From JAEXNA01 sp050486105 (lineage in GTDB: Bacteria; Vulcanimicrobiota; Xenobia; Xenobiales; JADMJV01), in contig JBJHCR010000208.1 of NCBI GenBank assembly GCA_050486105.1, positions 1 through 11,660 on the forward strand: a DNA stretch of 11,660 nt, read 5' to 3'. Under the pieces are notes generated by a model that was given only the letters and a program-made list of their open reading frames with translations, did not search any database and was not told where the DNA came from. Of this stretch, positions 1 to 10,833 are shown in pieces (the stretch's first letter is position 1; every line of letters begins with the position of its first letter). The translations under genes were made by a program, and so were the position numbers.

Positions 1-42
1 CCGTCTCCTAAGAGACAACCTGCCCTCTTCACAACTGAAGAG

Positions 43-110
43 CCTTCAAGGACCTTCGGTACGCCACCGCAGTATCTGCATTCGGGCGCCCGCTTAGGGG
101 ACCTTGAAGG
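43..110 (-). other. structured element: closed by a 9-bp inverted repeat
   Basis: CCTTCAAGG at 43-51 is the exact reverse complement of 102-110, and further C-G pairs follow after one mismatch. Inside lie a 10-nt palindrome CGGGCGCCCG (83-92) and a short hairpin GCAG-TAT-CTGC (69-79). Two smaller perfect hairpins follow in transcript order: 25-42 (7-bp stem, CAAC loop on the plus strand) and 3-16 (5-bp stem). The structure does not match 5S or tRNA and has no U-tail. It may be a precursor or processing fold, or part of a small RNA. Function unknown. Confidence 0.4.
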
Positions 111-118
111 GGATAGAC

Positions 119-136
119 ACAGAGAGTAAGAGCAAT
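119..136 (-). other. 23S rRNA processing stem, 3' arm
   Basis: These 18 nt (plus strand ACAGAGAGTAAGAGCAAT) are the perfect reverse complement of 3460-3477 on the far side of the 23S gene. After a small asymmetric loop the pairing resumes with AAAGAG (145-150) against CTCTTT (3449-3454). Long stems joining the two flanks of 23S precursors are the known RNase III-type processing substrates in bacteria. The position, about 176 nt past the mature 3' end, and the perfect complementarity support the call. Confidence 0.85.
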
Positions 137-212
137 CGGCTCGCAAAGAGCGCTCTATTCTAGCTCACAGACCAAATCACGAAGTCTTCTCCCCCGCTCT
201 TAATCCGGTGAG

Positions 213-259
213 GGTCAAGCCAGAAGAAGCAGGATAAATCCTACTTCTGAGTCTTGACC
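213..259 (-). other. hairpin in the 23S 3' precursor tail
   Basis: GGTCAAG at 213-219 pairs perfectly with CTTGACC at 253-259. Inside, after a few unpaired bases, AGAAG pairs with CTTCT, and AGGA with TCCT closes a TAAA loop. It is followed by no T-run on the transcribed strand, so it is not an intrinsic terminator. It probably belongs to the folded 3' trailer removed during 23S maturation. Confidence 0.4.
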
Positions 260-290
260 GCCAACGCGGGCTCGCACTGCGGCGTTAGGC
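260..290 (-). other. hairpin just after the 23S 3' end
   Basis: GCC-AACGC (260-267) pairs with GCGTT-A-GGC (282-290), giving an 8-bp stem with one bulged A. It lies between the mature 23S 3' end and the hairpin at 213-259 and is probably part of the folded 3' trailer. Confidence 0.35.
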
Positions 291-311
291 AGCGCAACGA
301 AGGAGAAACGT

Positions 312-3308
<2,997 letters not shown>

Positions 3309-3459
3309 ACTAAACTTCGTGTCTCGGCCTGAAACTAGAACCAAAAGGGCTTAACCTTATTCTACTTCAGATACACTCAATCGTCTTTGAGTCGTTGCCC
3401 CAAGAACAAAAACAGTCATCCTTGAGGCTTATGAGTAGCATAGAACATCTCTTTACGAA

Positions 3460-3477
3460 ATTGCTCTTACTCTCTGT
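3460..3477 (-). other. 23S rRNA processing stem, 5' arm
   Basis: These 18 nt (plus strand ATTGCTCTTACTCTCTGT) are perfectly complementary to 119-136 downstream of 23S, so the two flanks of the 23S precursor can close into one stem. The arm lies about 150 nt ahead of the mature 23S 5' end and 9 nt after the spacer boxA element. Confidence 0.85.
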
Positions 3478-3486
3478 ATCTTCTTC

Positions 3487-3501
3487 AGTTGTCAAAGAAC
3501 A
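3487..3501 (-). promoter_or_regulatory. boxA-like antitermination element ahead of 23S
   Basis: The minus strand reads TGTTCTTTGACAACT. This closely resembles known rRNA boxA elements (E. coli core TGCTCTTTAACA; Bacillus-type TGTTCTTTGAAAACT). Such elements bind the NusB-S10 (NusE) pair and keep RNA polymerase from terminating in untranslated rRNA. The same core, CTTTGACAACTG, recurs in the 16S leader (5405-5419). Having one copy before each rRNA is the usual arrangement. Confidence 0.75.
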
Positions 3502-3587
3502 AGTCTAAATCAGCAGCCTCGGACTTCGTCACCGACCACAGATTCAGACGTCTGCTCGCGCAGACAAAACAGGAACCTCTCGGTCCC

Positions 3588-3608
3588 TGACAACTAGATA
3601 ATGATGAC
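3588..3608 (-). other. 16S rRNA processing stem, 3' arm
   Basis: This 21-nt segment pairs along its whole length with 5392-5412 ahead of 16S, with 20 Watson-Crick pairs and one G.U in the transcript. Beyond it a two-base mismatch is followed by four more pairs (GGTC at 3582-3585 against GACC at 5415-5418). It is the expected RNase III-type stem bracketing the 16S precursor. Confidence 0.85.
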
Positions 3609-3718
3609 TCAACCAATTCTCAACGAAACAATCGACCTGGAAGTCTGGCTCTAGCGTACACTCCCTCACCCAGCTTTCGCCAGAGCAAGATCCTCACATA
3701 CCTAAAACCATGTCTCCC

Positions 3719-5227
<1,509 letters not shown>

Positions 5228-5391
5228 ATATGGCTCGATATCACTGCCCCACTACAGGACAGTCACACCTAGTTAAATCGCTGCAACATCCAAAGACATC
5301 ACAGACTTTAAAAACATATACAACATAAATGCTGCATACGGTTGCTCCGCATTAAATTGGCATTCGTACAAAACTCGAAAGTTCCATACTC

Positions 5392-5412
5392 GTCATCATT
5401 ATCCAGTTGTCA
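5392..5412 (-). other. 16S rRNA processing stem, 5' arm
   Basis: This 21-nt arm is complementary to 3588-3608 with one G.U wobble. The last 8 nt (5405-5412) also belong to the boxA-like element, so antitermination-factor binding and stem formation would use the same bases of the nascent RNA. Confidence 0.85.
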
Positions 5413-5419
5413 AAGACCA
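5405..5419 (-). promoter_or_regulatory. boxA-like antitermination element in the 16S leader
   Basis: The minus strand reads TGGTCTTTGACAACT, differing from the spacer copy (3487-3501) at one base. It lies about 45 nt after the predicted transcription start, where the leader boxA of rRNA operons is expected. The inferred role is recruitment of NusB/S10 to make polymerase resistant to termination. Confidence 0.75.
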
Positions 5420-5468
5420 AAAGGGTGCGTCCTCGCTTCGACCCGAGTCGTTCGGAGGCGCAAGAGGA

Positions 5469-5497
5469 ATGATAGCGATCCTCGGATACCCTGTCAA
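5469..5497 (-). promoter_or_regulatory. rRNA operon promoter (sigma-70 type)
   Basis: On the minus strand a perfect -35 box TTGACA (5497-5492) is followed after exactly 17 nt by TATCAT (5474-5469), a 5/6 match to TATAAT. The predicted start is near 5462. An A7 tract on the transcribed strand (plus-strand T7 at 5512-5518) lies roughly at -50 to -56 and could act as an UP element for the alpha C-terminal domain, as at many rRNA promoters. It is about 240 nt ahead of 16S and should be read by the housekeeping sigma factor encoded just upstream. Confidence 0.85.
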
Positions 5498-5588
5498 GCC
5501 ATGTCGGCGACTTTTTTTCTGAGCTGCGAACCCAGACCCCAATCAAACCGAGGCAAGGGCTCGCTTTGTCGTCCACAAAGATTCAGAA

Positions 5589-6359
5589 TTACTCTGAGGT
5601 TGCCCCCCCTGCGAGAGCCTCCACGATAATTCCCTGGGAGGAGCTGTACTGAAAGAGTCTCAGACCGTAACGCTCCGGATTTGGACTGGCCACCAAATAG
5701 CCGTCCGCCAATGTCTTATAAATGTAGTTCTTGCCGGTGATCGGGTCCTGAGGATGACGCTTGATATACTTGGGGTAGAGCAAGTCCAAAGTCTCAGGAA
5801 ACTCGCCCTTGTTGTCTTTTGCGAACATTTCCACCTGAGTAGCCAAGGTCTCCATATGATACTTCGACAACTTTGCCAACTCTTCGAACCGTTTGCGCTC
5901 GGCACGCAAGGCCAACCATCCCCAACTGACTGGAGTGAGCTCAATATTCATCCCCAGACCGTATTTTTGGGGTTCCGGAAACCGAAGTAGATAGCCCTTA
6001 CGGTTCGCTCCGGGAATGTAAACAAAGTTCTTCCCGGTAGCCGGGTCCTTAGGAATAGGTACGGCCTTCGAGCCTTGGGGCAACTTTGAGTTGTAGGCGG
6101 TATTAAGGTCGTCCAAGCTGCCGGGATAAACACCGGCCTCCATAAAGAAGAATTCTAGCATGGCCTGAAGGGAACTCAGATTCCGGAACGCTGCTTCGAA
6201 CTCCGTAGTAGGAGCAGGAGCAGGAGACAACAGCTCCGCTCCCTCAGGAATCATCCCTGGAGCGGGCTCAACATACTCGTGGTCTTCAGCCTGAGCAGCA
6301 ACGCCAAGCGCGAGAAACCAAACGAGCAAAAGAGAGCAACAAAAACGAAACAAAATCAC
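5589..6359 (-). CDS. secreted protein with two GspG-like pseudopilin repeats
   Basis: This is a 256-residue protein of unknown function. The N-terminus is a Sec-type signal peptide: a hydrophobic core at residues 2-22, likely cut after AQA at 24. A Pro/Glu-rich stretch follows, then two related units at about 58-135 and 167-233. Each unit has a helix, then YPGSLDDL or FPETLDLL, then the motif DP-x-TGKN-[FY]-x-Y (DPATGKNFVY at 105-114, DPITGKNYIY at 205-214), and ends in a YGL. This Pro-Asp-Pro pattern is typical of the C-terminal domain of the type II secretion major pseudopilin GspG. No prepilin-peptidase motif (GFTLIE-like) is present, so it is not a normal pilin and is probably exported to the envelope or outside. 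It starts with GTG, overlapping the rpoD stop by 4 nt (GTGA), which indicates translational coupling. The role next to rpoD is unknown. Confidence 0.85.
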   Translation of the reverse strand: MILFRFCCSLLLVWFLALGVAAQAEDHEYVEPAPGMIPEGAELLSPAPAPTTEFEAAFRNLSSLQAMLEFFFMEAGVYPGSLDDLNTAYNSKLPQGSKAVPIPKDPATGKNFVYIPGANRKGYLLRFPEPQKYGLGMNIELTPVSWGWLALRAERKRFEELAKLSKYHMETLATQVEMFAKDNKGEFPETLDLLYPKYIKRHPQDPITGKNYIYKTLADGYLVASPNPERYGLRLFQYSSSQGIIVEALAGGATSE

Positions 6360-7981
6360 TGACCCATCCAGTAATCCTTAAGCCACTTGCTCCGGGTGGG
6401 ATGCCGGAGCTTGCGAAGAGCCTTGGCTTCGATCTGCCGGATTCTCTCTCGGGTCACACCGAACTCCTGGCCCACTTCTTCCAGGGTCCGAGAACGACCG
6501 TCCTCCAAACCAAACCTCAACTGGAGAACCTTCTTCTCTCGTTCAGTCAAATTCTCAAGAACATCTTCCATCTTCTCCTTGAGAAGTTGAGACGAAGCCG
6601 CTTCTGCGGGGGCAACCGCATCGGAGTCCTCGATGAAATCCCCAAGATGGGAATCCTCTTCGTCTCCAATGGGGGTCTCGAGACTGATGGGCTCTTGGGC
6701 GATCTTCATGATCTCCCTCACCCGCTCTTCAGTAAACTTCTTCTTCCGAGCCACCTCTTCTTGAACTATAGGATCGTCGACATCGAGCTCACGACCATAG
6801 GACTTGGAAGTGGCCGCCCGGATTTCTTCCACATCGAGAGGATACATCTCCCTGGTGATCTCTTCCACTGAAGGGTCTCGACCCAATTCTTGAAGGAGTT
6901 GCCTGGATACCCTTATCAGGCGATTGATGGTTTCGACCATATGCACAGGGATGCGAATGGTCCTAGCCTGGTCGGCAAGTGCTCTGGTTATGGCTTGGCG
7001 AATCCACCAAGTGGCATAGGTGCTGAATTTATAGCCTTTTTTGTAATTGAACTTCTCCACTGCTCGAATCAGACCCAGGTTCCCCTCCTGAATCAGATCC
7101 AAGAACAACATCCCCCGAGAGATGTACTTCTTGGCGATAGAAACTACCAATCGGAGGTTGGCCTCAGTGAGTTTCCGTTTGGCTTCGGCTCCGTCGGTGA
7201 CGTCGAAGTCGAGTTCGTCTAGGCGTTTGAGTTGCTTTTTCAGATCCTTGGGTGCTCGCTCTTTGAGTTGATCGCGAAAGCGTCTTTTCCCAAGTTCCCA
7301 ATAACGCTCAATACTCCGGTTCTTCTCTAATAAGTCCTTGAGAGTGGCTACCGGGTCTTCGGCGTCTTTAGCGGCCTCTAAACGCCCCAAGACTTCCGAA
7401 GCCTTCGCCGCCTGCTGTATAGCTTGTCGGTACTTGAAATCCGAAACCTCGCGCTCGGAACTCGTCAATTGCTCTCGAGCATCATCACCCTTGCCGATGA
7501 GTTCTTCCAAAGATCCGGTGATGGCATCCCAGAGCCCCTCGAACTCAAGCATCTCCTTCAGAGCGAAGTCGCCTTTTTCTATCCTTTGGGCGAGATCGAT
7601 TTCTTCTTCAGGAGAGAGGAGGTCGACCCTACCAATCTCCTTGAGATACATCCTAACGGGGTCGTCAAGGGAGGCGCTTACAGCGGCCTCTTTCTTTTTC
7701 TTTTTCTTCTTTTTAGCCGCCGCCGCTTTAGCAGTCTTCTTGGCTTTTGCCGGGGCCTTAGAGTCCTCTTCGCGAACGTCGACGATCTCTATGCCTTCGC
7801 TGGCCATTTTCTCGAGCACCAAGTCCACTTGCTCAGGACCAATATCCTCACGCTGGTACAGCAATTCCGAAACATCCTCATAGGTCAGAGAACCGTTCTT
7901 CTTCCCCTGGGCCAACAGCTTACTCACAGCCTTCTCCAGGCTGACCTCTTTGCTTTCTGACTTCTTAGTCTTACTACTCAT
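6356..7981 (-). CDS. rpoD: RNA polymerase primary sigma factor RpoD (sigma-70/SigA)
   Basis: This is the housekeeping sigma factor that directs RNA polymerase to -35/-10 promoters; 541 residues. Region 1.1 is at about 15-70, followed by an Ala/Lys-rich linker (75-100) with eight consecutive Lys (90-97). Region 1.2 is at 106-117 (DDPVRMYLKEIG), and a non-conserved stretch of about 130 residues follows. Regions 2.1-2.4 are at 271-350 (LTEANLRLVVSIAKKY, FSTYATWWIRQAI, RTIRIPVHMVETIN) and region 4 at 478-527 (helix-turn-helix RTLEEVGQEFGVTRERIRQI). Region 3 carries about 35 extra residues near 380-418 compared with E. coli and Thermus as I recall them. The ATG at 7981 is preferred: it has AAGG upstream and sits 2 nt past the dnaG stop. 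The frame is open 72 codons further, but that part lies over dnaG and reads as non-sigma sequence. It is cotranscribed with dnaG and coupled to the next gene. Confidence 0.97.
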   Translation of the reverse strand: MSSKTKKSESKEVSLEKAVSKLLAQGKKNGSLTYEDVSELLYQREDIGPEQVDLVLEKMASEGIEIVDVREEDSKAPAKAKKTAKAAAAKKKKKKKKEAAVSASLDDPVRMYLKEIGRVDLLSPEEEIDLAQRIEKGDFALKEMLEFEGLWDAITGSLEELIGKGDDAREQLTSSEREVSDFKYRQAIQQAAKASEVLGRLEAAKDAEDPVATLKDLLEKNRSIERYWELGKRRFRDQLKERAPKDLKKQLKRLDELDFDVTDGAEAKRKLTEANLRLVVSIAKKYISRGMLFLDLIQEGNLGLIRAVEKFNYKKGYKFSTYATWWIRQAITRALADQARTIRIPVHMVETINRLIRVSRQLLQELGRDPSVEEITREMYPLDVEEIRAATSKSYGRELDVDDPIVQEEVARKKKFTEERVREIMKIAQEPISLETPIGDEEDSHLGDFIEDSDAVAPAEAASSQLLKEKMEDVLENLTEREKKVLQLRFGLEDGRSRTLEEVGQEFGVTRERIRQIEAKALRKLRHPTRSKWLKDYWMGQ

Positions 7982-7983
7982 TC

Positions 7984-9795
7984 TTACCTTGAACCTTTTA
8001 CCCGCTGTTGGAGATCGAGATACTCCTGATAGAGGGGCGAACTGTGGTCGATCGTGCCCTTGTCTAAGCCGGCCCTGACCTCGTGACTGAGGGCTTCCAG
8101 CCTCGGCTTCAGACCGTTTCGTTTGATATCTCGGATAAGCCTTTCCATTTCTTCCTGCGTCGAGTCCGGCACATCTGCTGCCATTAGGCGTGCCCAAAGA
8201 GACTGCCGTTCGGGGTCGAGGTCAGGAAGGTCTGACCAGGCCACGGGTCTTTCATTACTCCGTAATTGGAAAAGAACCTCCAGACAAGGACGAAGGTCCT
8301 CCCGAGTTAAGTCATCGGGTCGGATTTGGTCGGCCACCGTTCTCCACCAATCTGGCTTCCGCAGCACCGATGCAAGCAGCCTCTCTTCCGCGTGCAGCGC
8401 GGCCCGAGTACTCGAGCGAAGCTGAACAACTCCTTGCCTGACGCCCTGCGAAGGGAATCGATTCTCTCTATGGGTTGCCTGATTTGCTCCCTTCCCACGA
8501 CCGGGGCGCAACCGTTCTTCCAGGGCCACTTCGGATAGAGCCAAGGACGTCGCCAATCTCCTCACATAGTCTGAACGAACTACTCCGCTCCTGATCTTGG
8601 CGATCGACGGGAGGATCGCATCCAGGTAAAACTCTTTTCCCTGCCGTGTTGCCAAATCGAACTCCTGAGCCTTTCGCTCTAAGAGGTAGTCCACTACCCC
8701 TACAGTGGAATCCTTGACTTTCTGAAAAGCCTCAACTCCCTTCTCTCGAAGCAAAGAATCCGGGTCCTGTCCAGGTTGCAAGAGTGCGACCTGAACCAAG
8801 AGCCCGGTCTTCTCAAATAGCTCGATAGCCTTCTCGGTGGCATTTCTCCCGGCTCGGTCAGCATCATAAAAGAGATGCACCGTGCGAGCGTAGCGAGCCA
8901 GGAGGCGGCACTGTTCCTCGGTGAGCGCTGTCCCCAAAGAGGCCACGGCCAAAGGTATTCCGGCCTGGCCTACTGCTAAAACATCGAGGTAGCCTTCCAT
9001 GACCAAAGCTTCTTTGGCACGCGAAATTCCACCGCGATGAAATGACAGCCCATAAAGTTGCTCACGCTTCTGATACACTTCCGTCTCAGGAGTATTGAGG
9101 TACTTCGGAACCTTTCCTGATTCTGGAACCTCGAGCACGCGGCCTCCGAAAGCTAAGACCTTGCCTTGAGGGTCAGTGATCGGAAACACCAGTCTCTCTC
9201 TGAGCAAGTCGACATGGCGGCCACTCCGTTCCCTTAGTAAACCTGCAGCCACTCCATCCTCGAGTTGGTACCCAGCCTGACTAAGCTTTTGCTGCAAACC
9301 CTTGCCTCCGGCTGGGGCCCATCCCAATCGATAAGTCTTAGCGGTTTCCAAGGAAAAACCGCGCTCTTCAAGATAACTTCGAGCCTCACTTGCCAGGGGC
9401 GATCTATGAAGCAGTTCCGCATAATACAAAGCCGTTCGTTCGAGGATTTCAAGAAGGAGCTTGCGACGCTGTTCGCGCGGGTCGTCAGTTTCTTCCACCG
9501 AAATTTCAACTCCGACCTCTTCGGCAAGGCGCCTGACTGCCTGGGGAAACGACAATCCTTCAATGCGCATCAGAAAATTGAAGACCGAGCCGCCCTCCGA
9601 GCAACCAAAACAGTACCAAAGCCCTCGCTCGTGGTCCACGGAAAACGAGGGAGTCCTCTCTCCGTGAAAGGGGCACAAGCCCAGAGAGCGACGGCCCCGC
9701 GTTTTGAGAGCCACATAGCGTCCCACCACCTCTTCGATCCGCACCTTGGAAGCGACAAGGTCTACGGTGTCTTTGGGAATACGGCTCATGGACAT
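7984..9795 (-). CDS. dnaG: DNA primase DnaG
   Basis: DnaG makes the RNA primers for replication and is recruited by the DnaB helicase; 603 residues, within the usual family length. The N-terminal CHC2 zinc-binding domain has Cys41, His44, Cys62 and Cys65 (CPFHGERTPSF, YCFGC). The catalytic core has RLVFPITD and GRVL, then the TOPRIM metal ligands Glu267 (MEGYLDVLA) and Asp311/Asp313 (FYDADRAGRNA) plus GQDPDSLL at 342-349. The C-terminal part (about 430-600) fits the helical DnaB-binding region and is poorly conserved, as usual. Start choice: ATG at 9795 has GGAAGAG 8 nt upstream and gives MSMSRIPKDT, close to typical DnaG starts. ATG at 9789 is possible, and a GTG at 9837 would overlap a purine-rich AGGAGG. 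It heads the dnaG-rpoD unit; no rpsU is present. Confidence 0.97.
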   Translation of the reverse strand: MSMSRIPKDTVDLVASKVRIEEVVGRYVALKTRGRRSLGLCPFHGERTPSFSVDHERGLWYCFGCSEGGSVFNFLMRIEGLSFPQAVRRLAEEVGVEISVEETDDPREQRRKLLLEILERTALYYAELLHRSPLASEARSYLEERGFSLETAKTYRLGWAPAGGKGLQQKLSQAGYQLEDGVAAGLLRERSGRHVDLLRERLVFPITDPQGKVLAFGGRVLEVPESGKVPKYLNTPETEVYQKREQLYGLSFHRGGISRAKEALVMEGYLDVLAVGQAGIPLAVASLGTALTEEQCRLLARYARTVHLFYDADRAGRNATEKAIELFEKTGLLVQVALLQPGQDPDSLLREKGVEAFQKVKDSTVGVVDYLLERKAQEFDLATRQGKEFYLDAILPSIAKIRSGVVRSDYVRRLATSLALSEVALEERLRPGRGKGANQATHRENRFPSQGVRQGVVQLRSSTRAALHAEERLLASVLRKPDWWRTVADQIRPDDLTREDLRPCLEVLFQLRSNERPVAWSDLPDLDPERQSLWARLMAADVPDSTQEEMERLIRDIKRNGLKPRLEALSHEVRAGLDKGTIDHSSPLYQEYLDLQQRVKGSR

Positions 9796-9891
9796 ACCGC
9801 AGACTCTTCCCACGGCGACCGATATCCACCCCTCCACCTCCTAGGCAAGAGATAGGGCAGCAAGTCGAAATTGGTCACCAAAAGTCTCAGA

Positions 9892-9900
9892 AGTATACCA
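9892..9900 (-). promoter_or_regulatory. possible extended -10 promoter for dnaG-rpoD
   Basis: The minus strand reads TGGTATACT, an extended -10 element (TGn followed by TATACT, 5/6 to consensus). No good -35 box lies 16-18 nt upstream, which is tolerated by extended -10 promoters. It sits in the 151-nt gap between the pseudouridine synthase gene and dnaG and would give a leader of about 90 nt. No terminator is visible in this gap, so read-through from the upstream gene is also possible. Confidence 0.4.
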
Positions 9901-9946
9901 GCGACCTCAAAAGAACGCCTCAGCTGCAAGAACTCAAGAGAGTGCC

Positions 9947-10684
9947 TCAATTGTCATCCTCCTGGGCCACCTTGGCCCGCAAAGCCCTCATTTCGGCCTC
10001 AGTCAGGTCTCGGTGCTCGCCTCTGACGAGCCCGCGCAAATTCAATCCAGCAAACTCGAGTCGCTCCAAATAAAGGCAGCGGAGCCCGACCGCCTCCAAC
10101 ATTCGACGAACTTGACGCTTGCGACCCTCCTTGATAATGAGGTGCAACCAACCGTGCTTGAACCACACTTTTACGGGCGGCGAGGTCGGCCCGTCCCCGA
10201 GTTCTGGCCCTCGACGTAATTCTTGCATGGGCTCCTCCAAGTCCGCCGCTCCGGAAACCTTGGCGCGATATTCCTTCTCGACTTCGGCCGATGGATGAAG
10301 AAGCCGATAGGCTAAATCTCCGTCGTTGGTGAAGAGCAACAGACCCTCCGTATCCCGATCCAGCCGCCCAACTGGAAAAAGGCGCTGAGGTCCTCGAACA
10401 ACTTCAGGGGGAAGTAGGTCCATGACGGTTTTTCGTCCCTGAGGATCGCTCACGGTGGTCACATAACCTGACGGCTTGTTCAAGAGCACGATTCTTGGAC
10501 TTCTAGGCTGGACCAAGGCCTGACCGTCCACGGACAACTGAGCGACCTCGGAATCTTCAACGACAGTTCCAAGAGTCACAACTTCTCCATTGATATGGAC
10601 TCGTTCAGCCCGAACCAACTCTTCGCAAAAGCGTCGAGAGCCAAATCCCGCCCTTGCTAGCAACTTTTGGATCCGAGTACCCAT
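9947..10684 (-). CDS. rluB: RsuA/RluB-family rRNA pseudouridine synthase
   Basis: This enzyme converts a specific uridine of rRNA to pseudouridine; 245 residues, typical for the family. An N-terminal S4 RNA-binding domain spans 1-55 (TRIQKLLARAGFGSRRFCEELV, HINGEVV). The synthase domain carries the catalytic aspartate at 109 in VGRLDRDTEGLLL, the KEYRAKV motif at 137-143, and the RKRQVRRML segment at 188-196. The S4 domain and the RLDRDTEG signature point to the RsuA/RluB/RluE/RluF branch. RluB (23S peptidyl-transferase centre, U2605 in E. coli) is the likeliest, but RsuA- or RluF-like activity cannot be excluded. Start: ATG at 10684 has AGAGGA 9 nt upstream and matches family N-termini. ATG at 10693 is an alternative, and a longer frame to 10807 adds non-family sequence. 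It stands alone rather than with scpA-scpB, its common neighbours. Confidence 0.9.
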   Translation of the reverse strand: MGTRIQKLLARAGFGSRRFCEELVRAERVHINGEVVTLGTVVEDSEVAQLSVDGQALVQPRSPRIVLLNKPSGYVTTVSDPQGRKTVMDLLPPEVVRGPQRLFPVGRLDRDTEGLLLFTNDGDLAYRLLHPSAEVEKEYRAKVSGAADLEEPMQELRRGPELGDGPTSPPVKVWFKHGWLHLIIKEGRKRQVRRMLEAVGLRCLYLERLEFAGLNLRGLVRGEHRDLTEAEMRALRAKVAQEDDN

Positions 10685-10761
10685 AAACTTCATTCCTCTA
10701 TGCCTTGAGCCGACCAACAAAACTGGGTAAGGAGGCACCACGCTACTCACGGAGGAGCGAC

Positions 10762-10787
10762 CGCTCAATACTTGCGGTATTTGAGCG
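10762..10787. repeat. 10-bp inverted repeat upstream of rluB
   Basis: CGCTCAATAC (10762-10771) is complementary to GTATTTGAGCG (10777-10787) with one bulged base and a 5-nt loop. It lies about 80-100 nt ahead of the chosen rluB start, with no T-run on either strand, so it is not an intrinsic terminator. It could be a leader hairpin or an operator; nothing more can be said. Confidence 0.35.
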
Positions 10788-10818
10788 AGGTCCGACGAAG
10801 CCAGCACCCGGAGGGCAT

Positions 10819-10833
10819 CCGAGGCATCCTCGG
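10819..10833. repeat. short 6-bp hairpin
   Basis: CCGAGG-CAT-CCTCGG is a perfect 6-bp stem with a 3-nt loop in the divergent intergenic region. Short perfect repeats of this size arise by chance fairly often; listed for completeness. Confidence 0.2.

Larger units (their letters stand above)
1..311 (-). other. spacer after 23S rRNA, no 5S gene seen
   Basis: This is the sequence downstream of 23S rRNA in the direction of transcription. I looked on both strands for 5S landmarks (the CCGAAC loop, the GGAAGTTAAG-type segment and the GGAGAGTAGG-type 3' part) and found none. I also saw no tRNA T-arm motif and no protein-coding frame. It holds several inverted repeats (3-16, 25-42, 43-110, 213-259, 260-290) and the 3' arm of the 23S processing stem (119-136). 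No run of T on the minus strand follows any hairpin, so I see no intrinsic terminator. The 5S gene, if linked, must lie beyond the left edge, more than 310 nt from 23S; it could also be elsewhere in the genome. Confidence 0.7.
5228..5462 (-). other. 16S rRNA leader (5' external spacer)
   Basis: This roughly 235-nt transcribed leader runs from the predicted start site near 5462 to the 16S 5' end. It holds the boxA-like element (5405-5419) overlapping the 5' arm of the 16S processing stem (5392-5412). The remainder is AT-rich near 16S (5285-5335), and no coding frame there is credible. Confidence 0.75.

Noticed and set aside
43..110. Possible 5S rRNA or tRNA
   Set aside because: The 68-nt element is too short for 5S, lacks the CCGAAC and GGAGAGTAGG motifs, and has no TTCRA T-loop or acceptor-stem pattern.
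5501..5520. Plus-strand T7 run (5512-5518) as an intrinsic terminator
   Set aside because: The preceding GTCGGCGAC can form only a tiny stem, and no plus-strand gene reads into it; as an A-tract on the other strand it fits better as an UP element.
5564..5580. CTTTGT-ACAAAG hairpin as terminator of the rpoD operon
   Set aside because: The stem is 6 bp and AT-rich, and the following minus-strand sequence has no T-run.
6401..7960. Plus-strand open frames over rpoD (6401-6871, 6890-7222, 7338-7883, 7424-7960)
   Set aside because: They are antisense shadows of a clearly conserved sigma factor; their Phe/Ser runs come from the complement of Lys/Ala codons.
7982..8197. Upstream 72-codon extension of rpoD
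   Set aside because: It lies entirely over the dnaG 3' end, reads as non-sigma sequence, and the ATG at 7981 has its own ribosome binding site and normal spacing.
9265..9855. Plus-strand 196-codon frame over the dnaG N-terminus
   Set aside because: It is antisense to the conserved zinc-finger region and shows no recognisable domain or start signal.
10685..10807. N-terminal extension of the pseudouridine synthase frame
   Set aside because: The extra residues do not resemble the S4 domain start, and a good ribosome binding site precedes the ATG at 10684.
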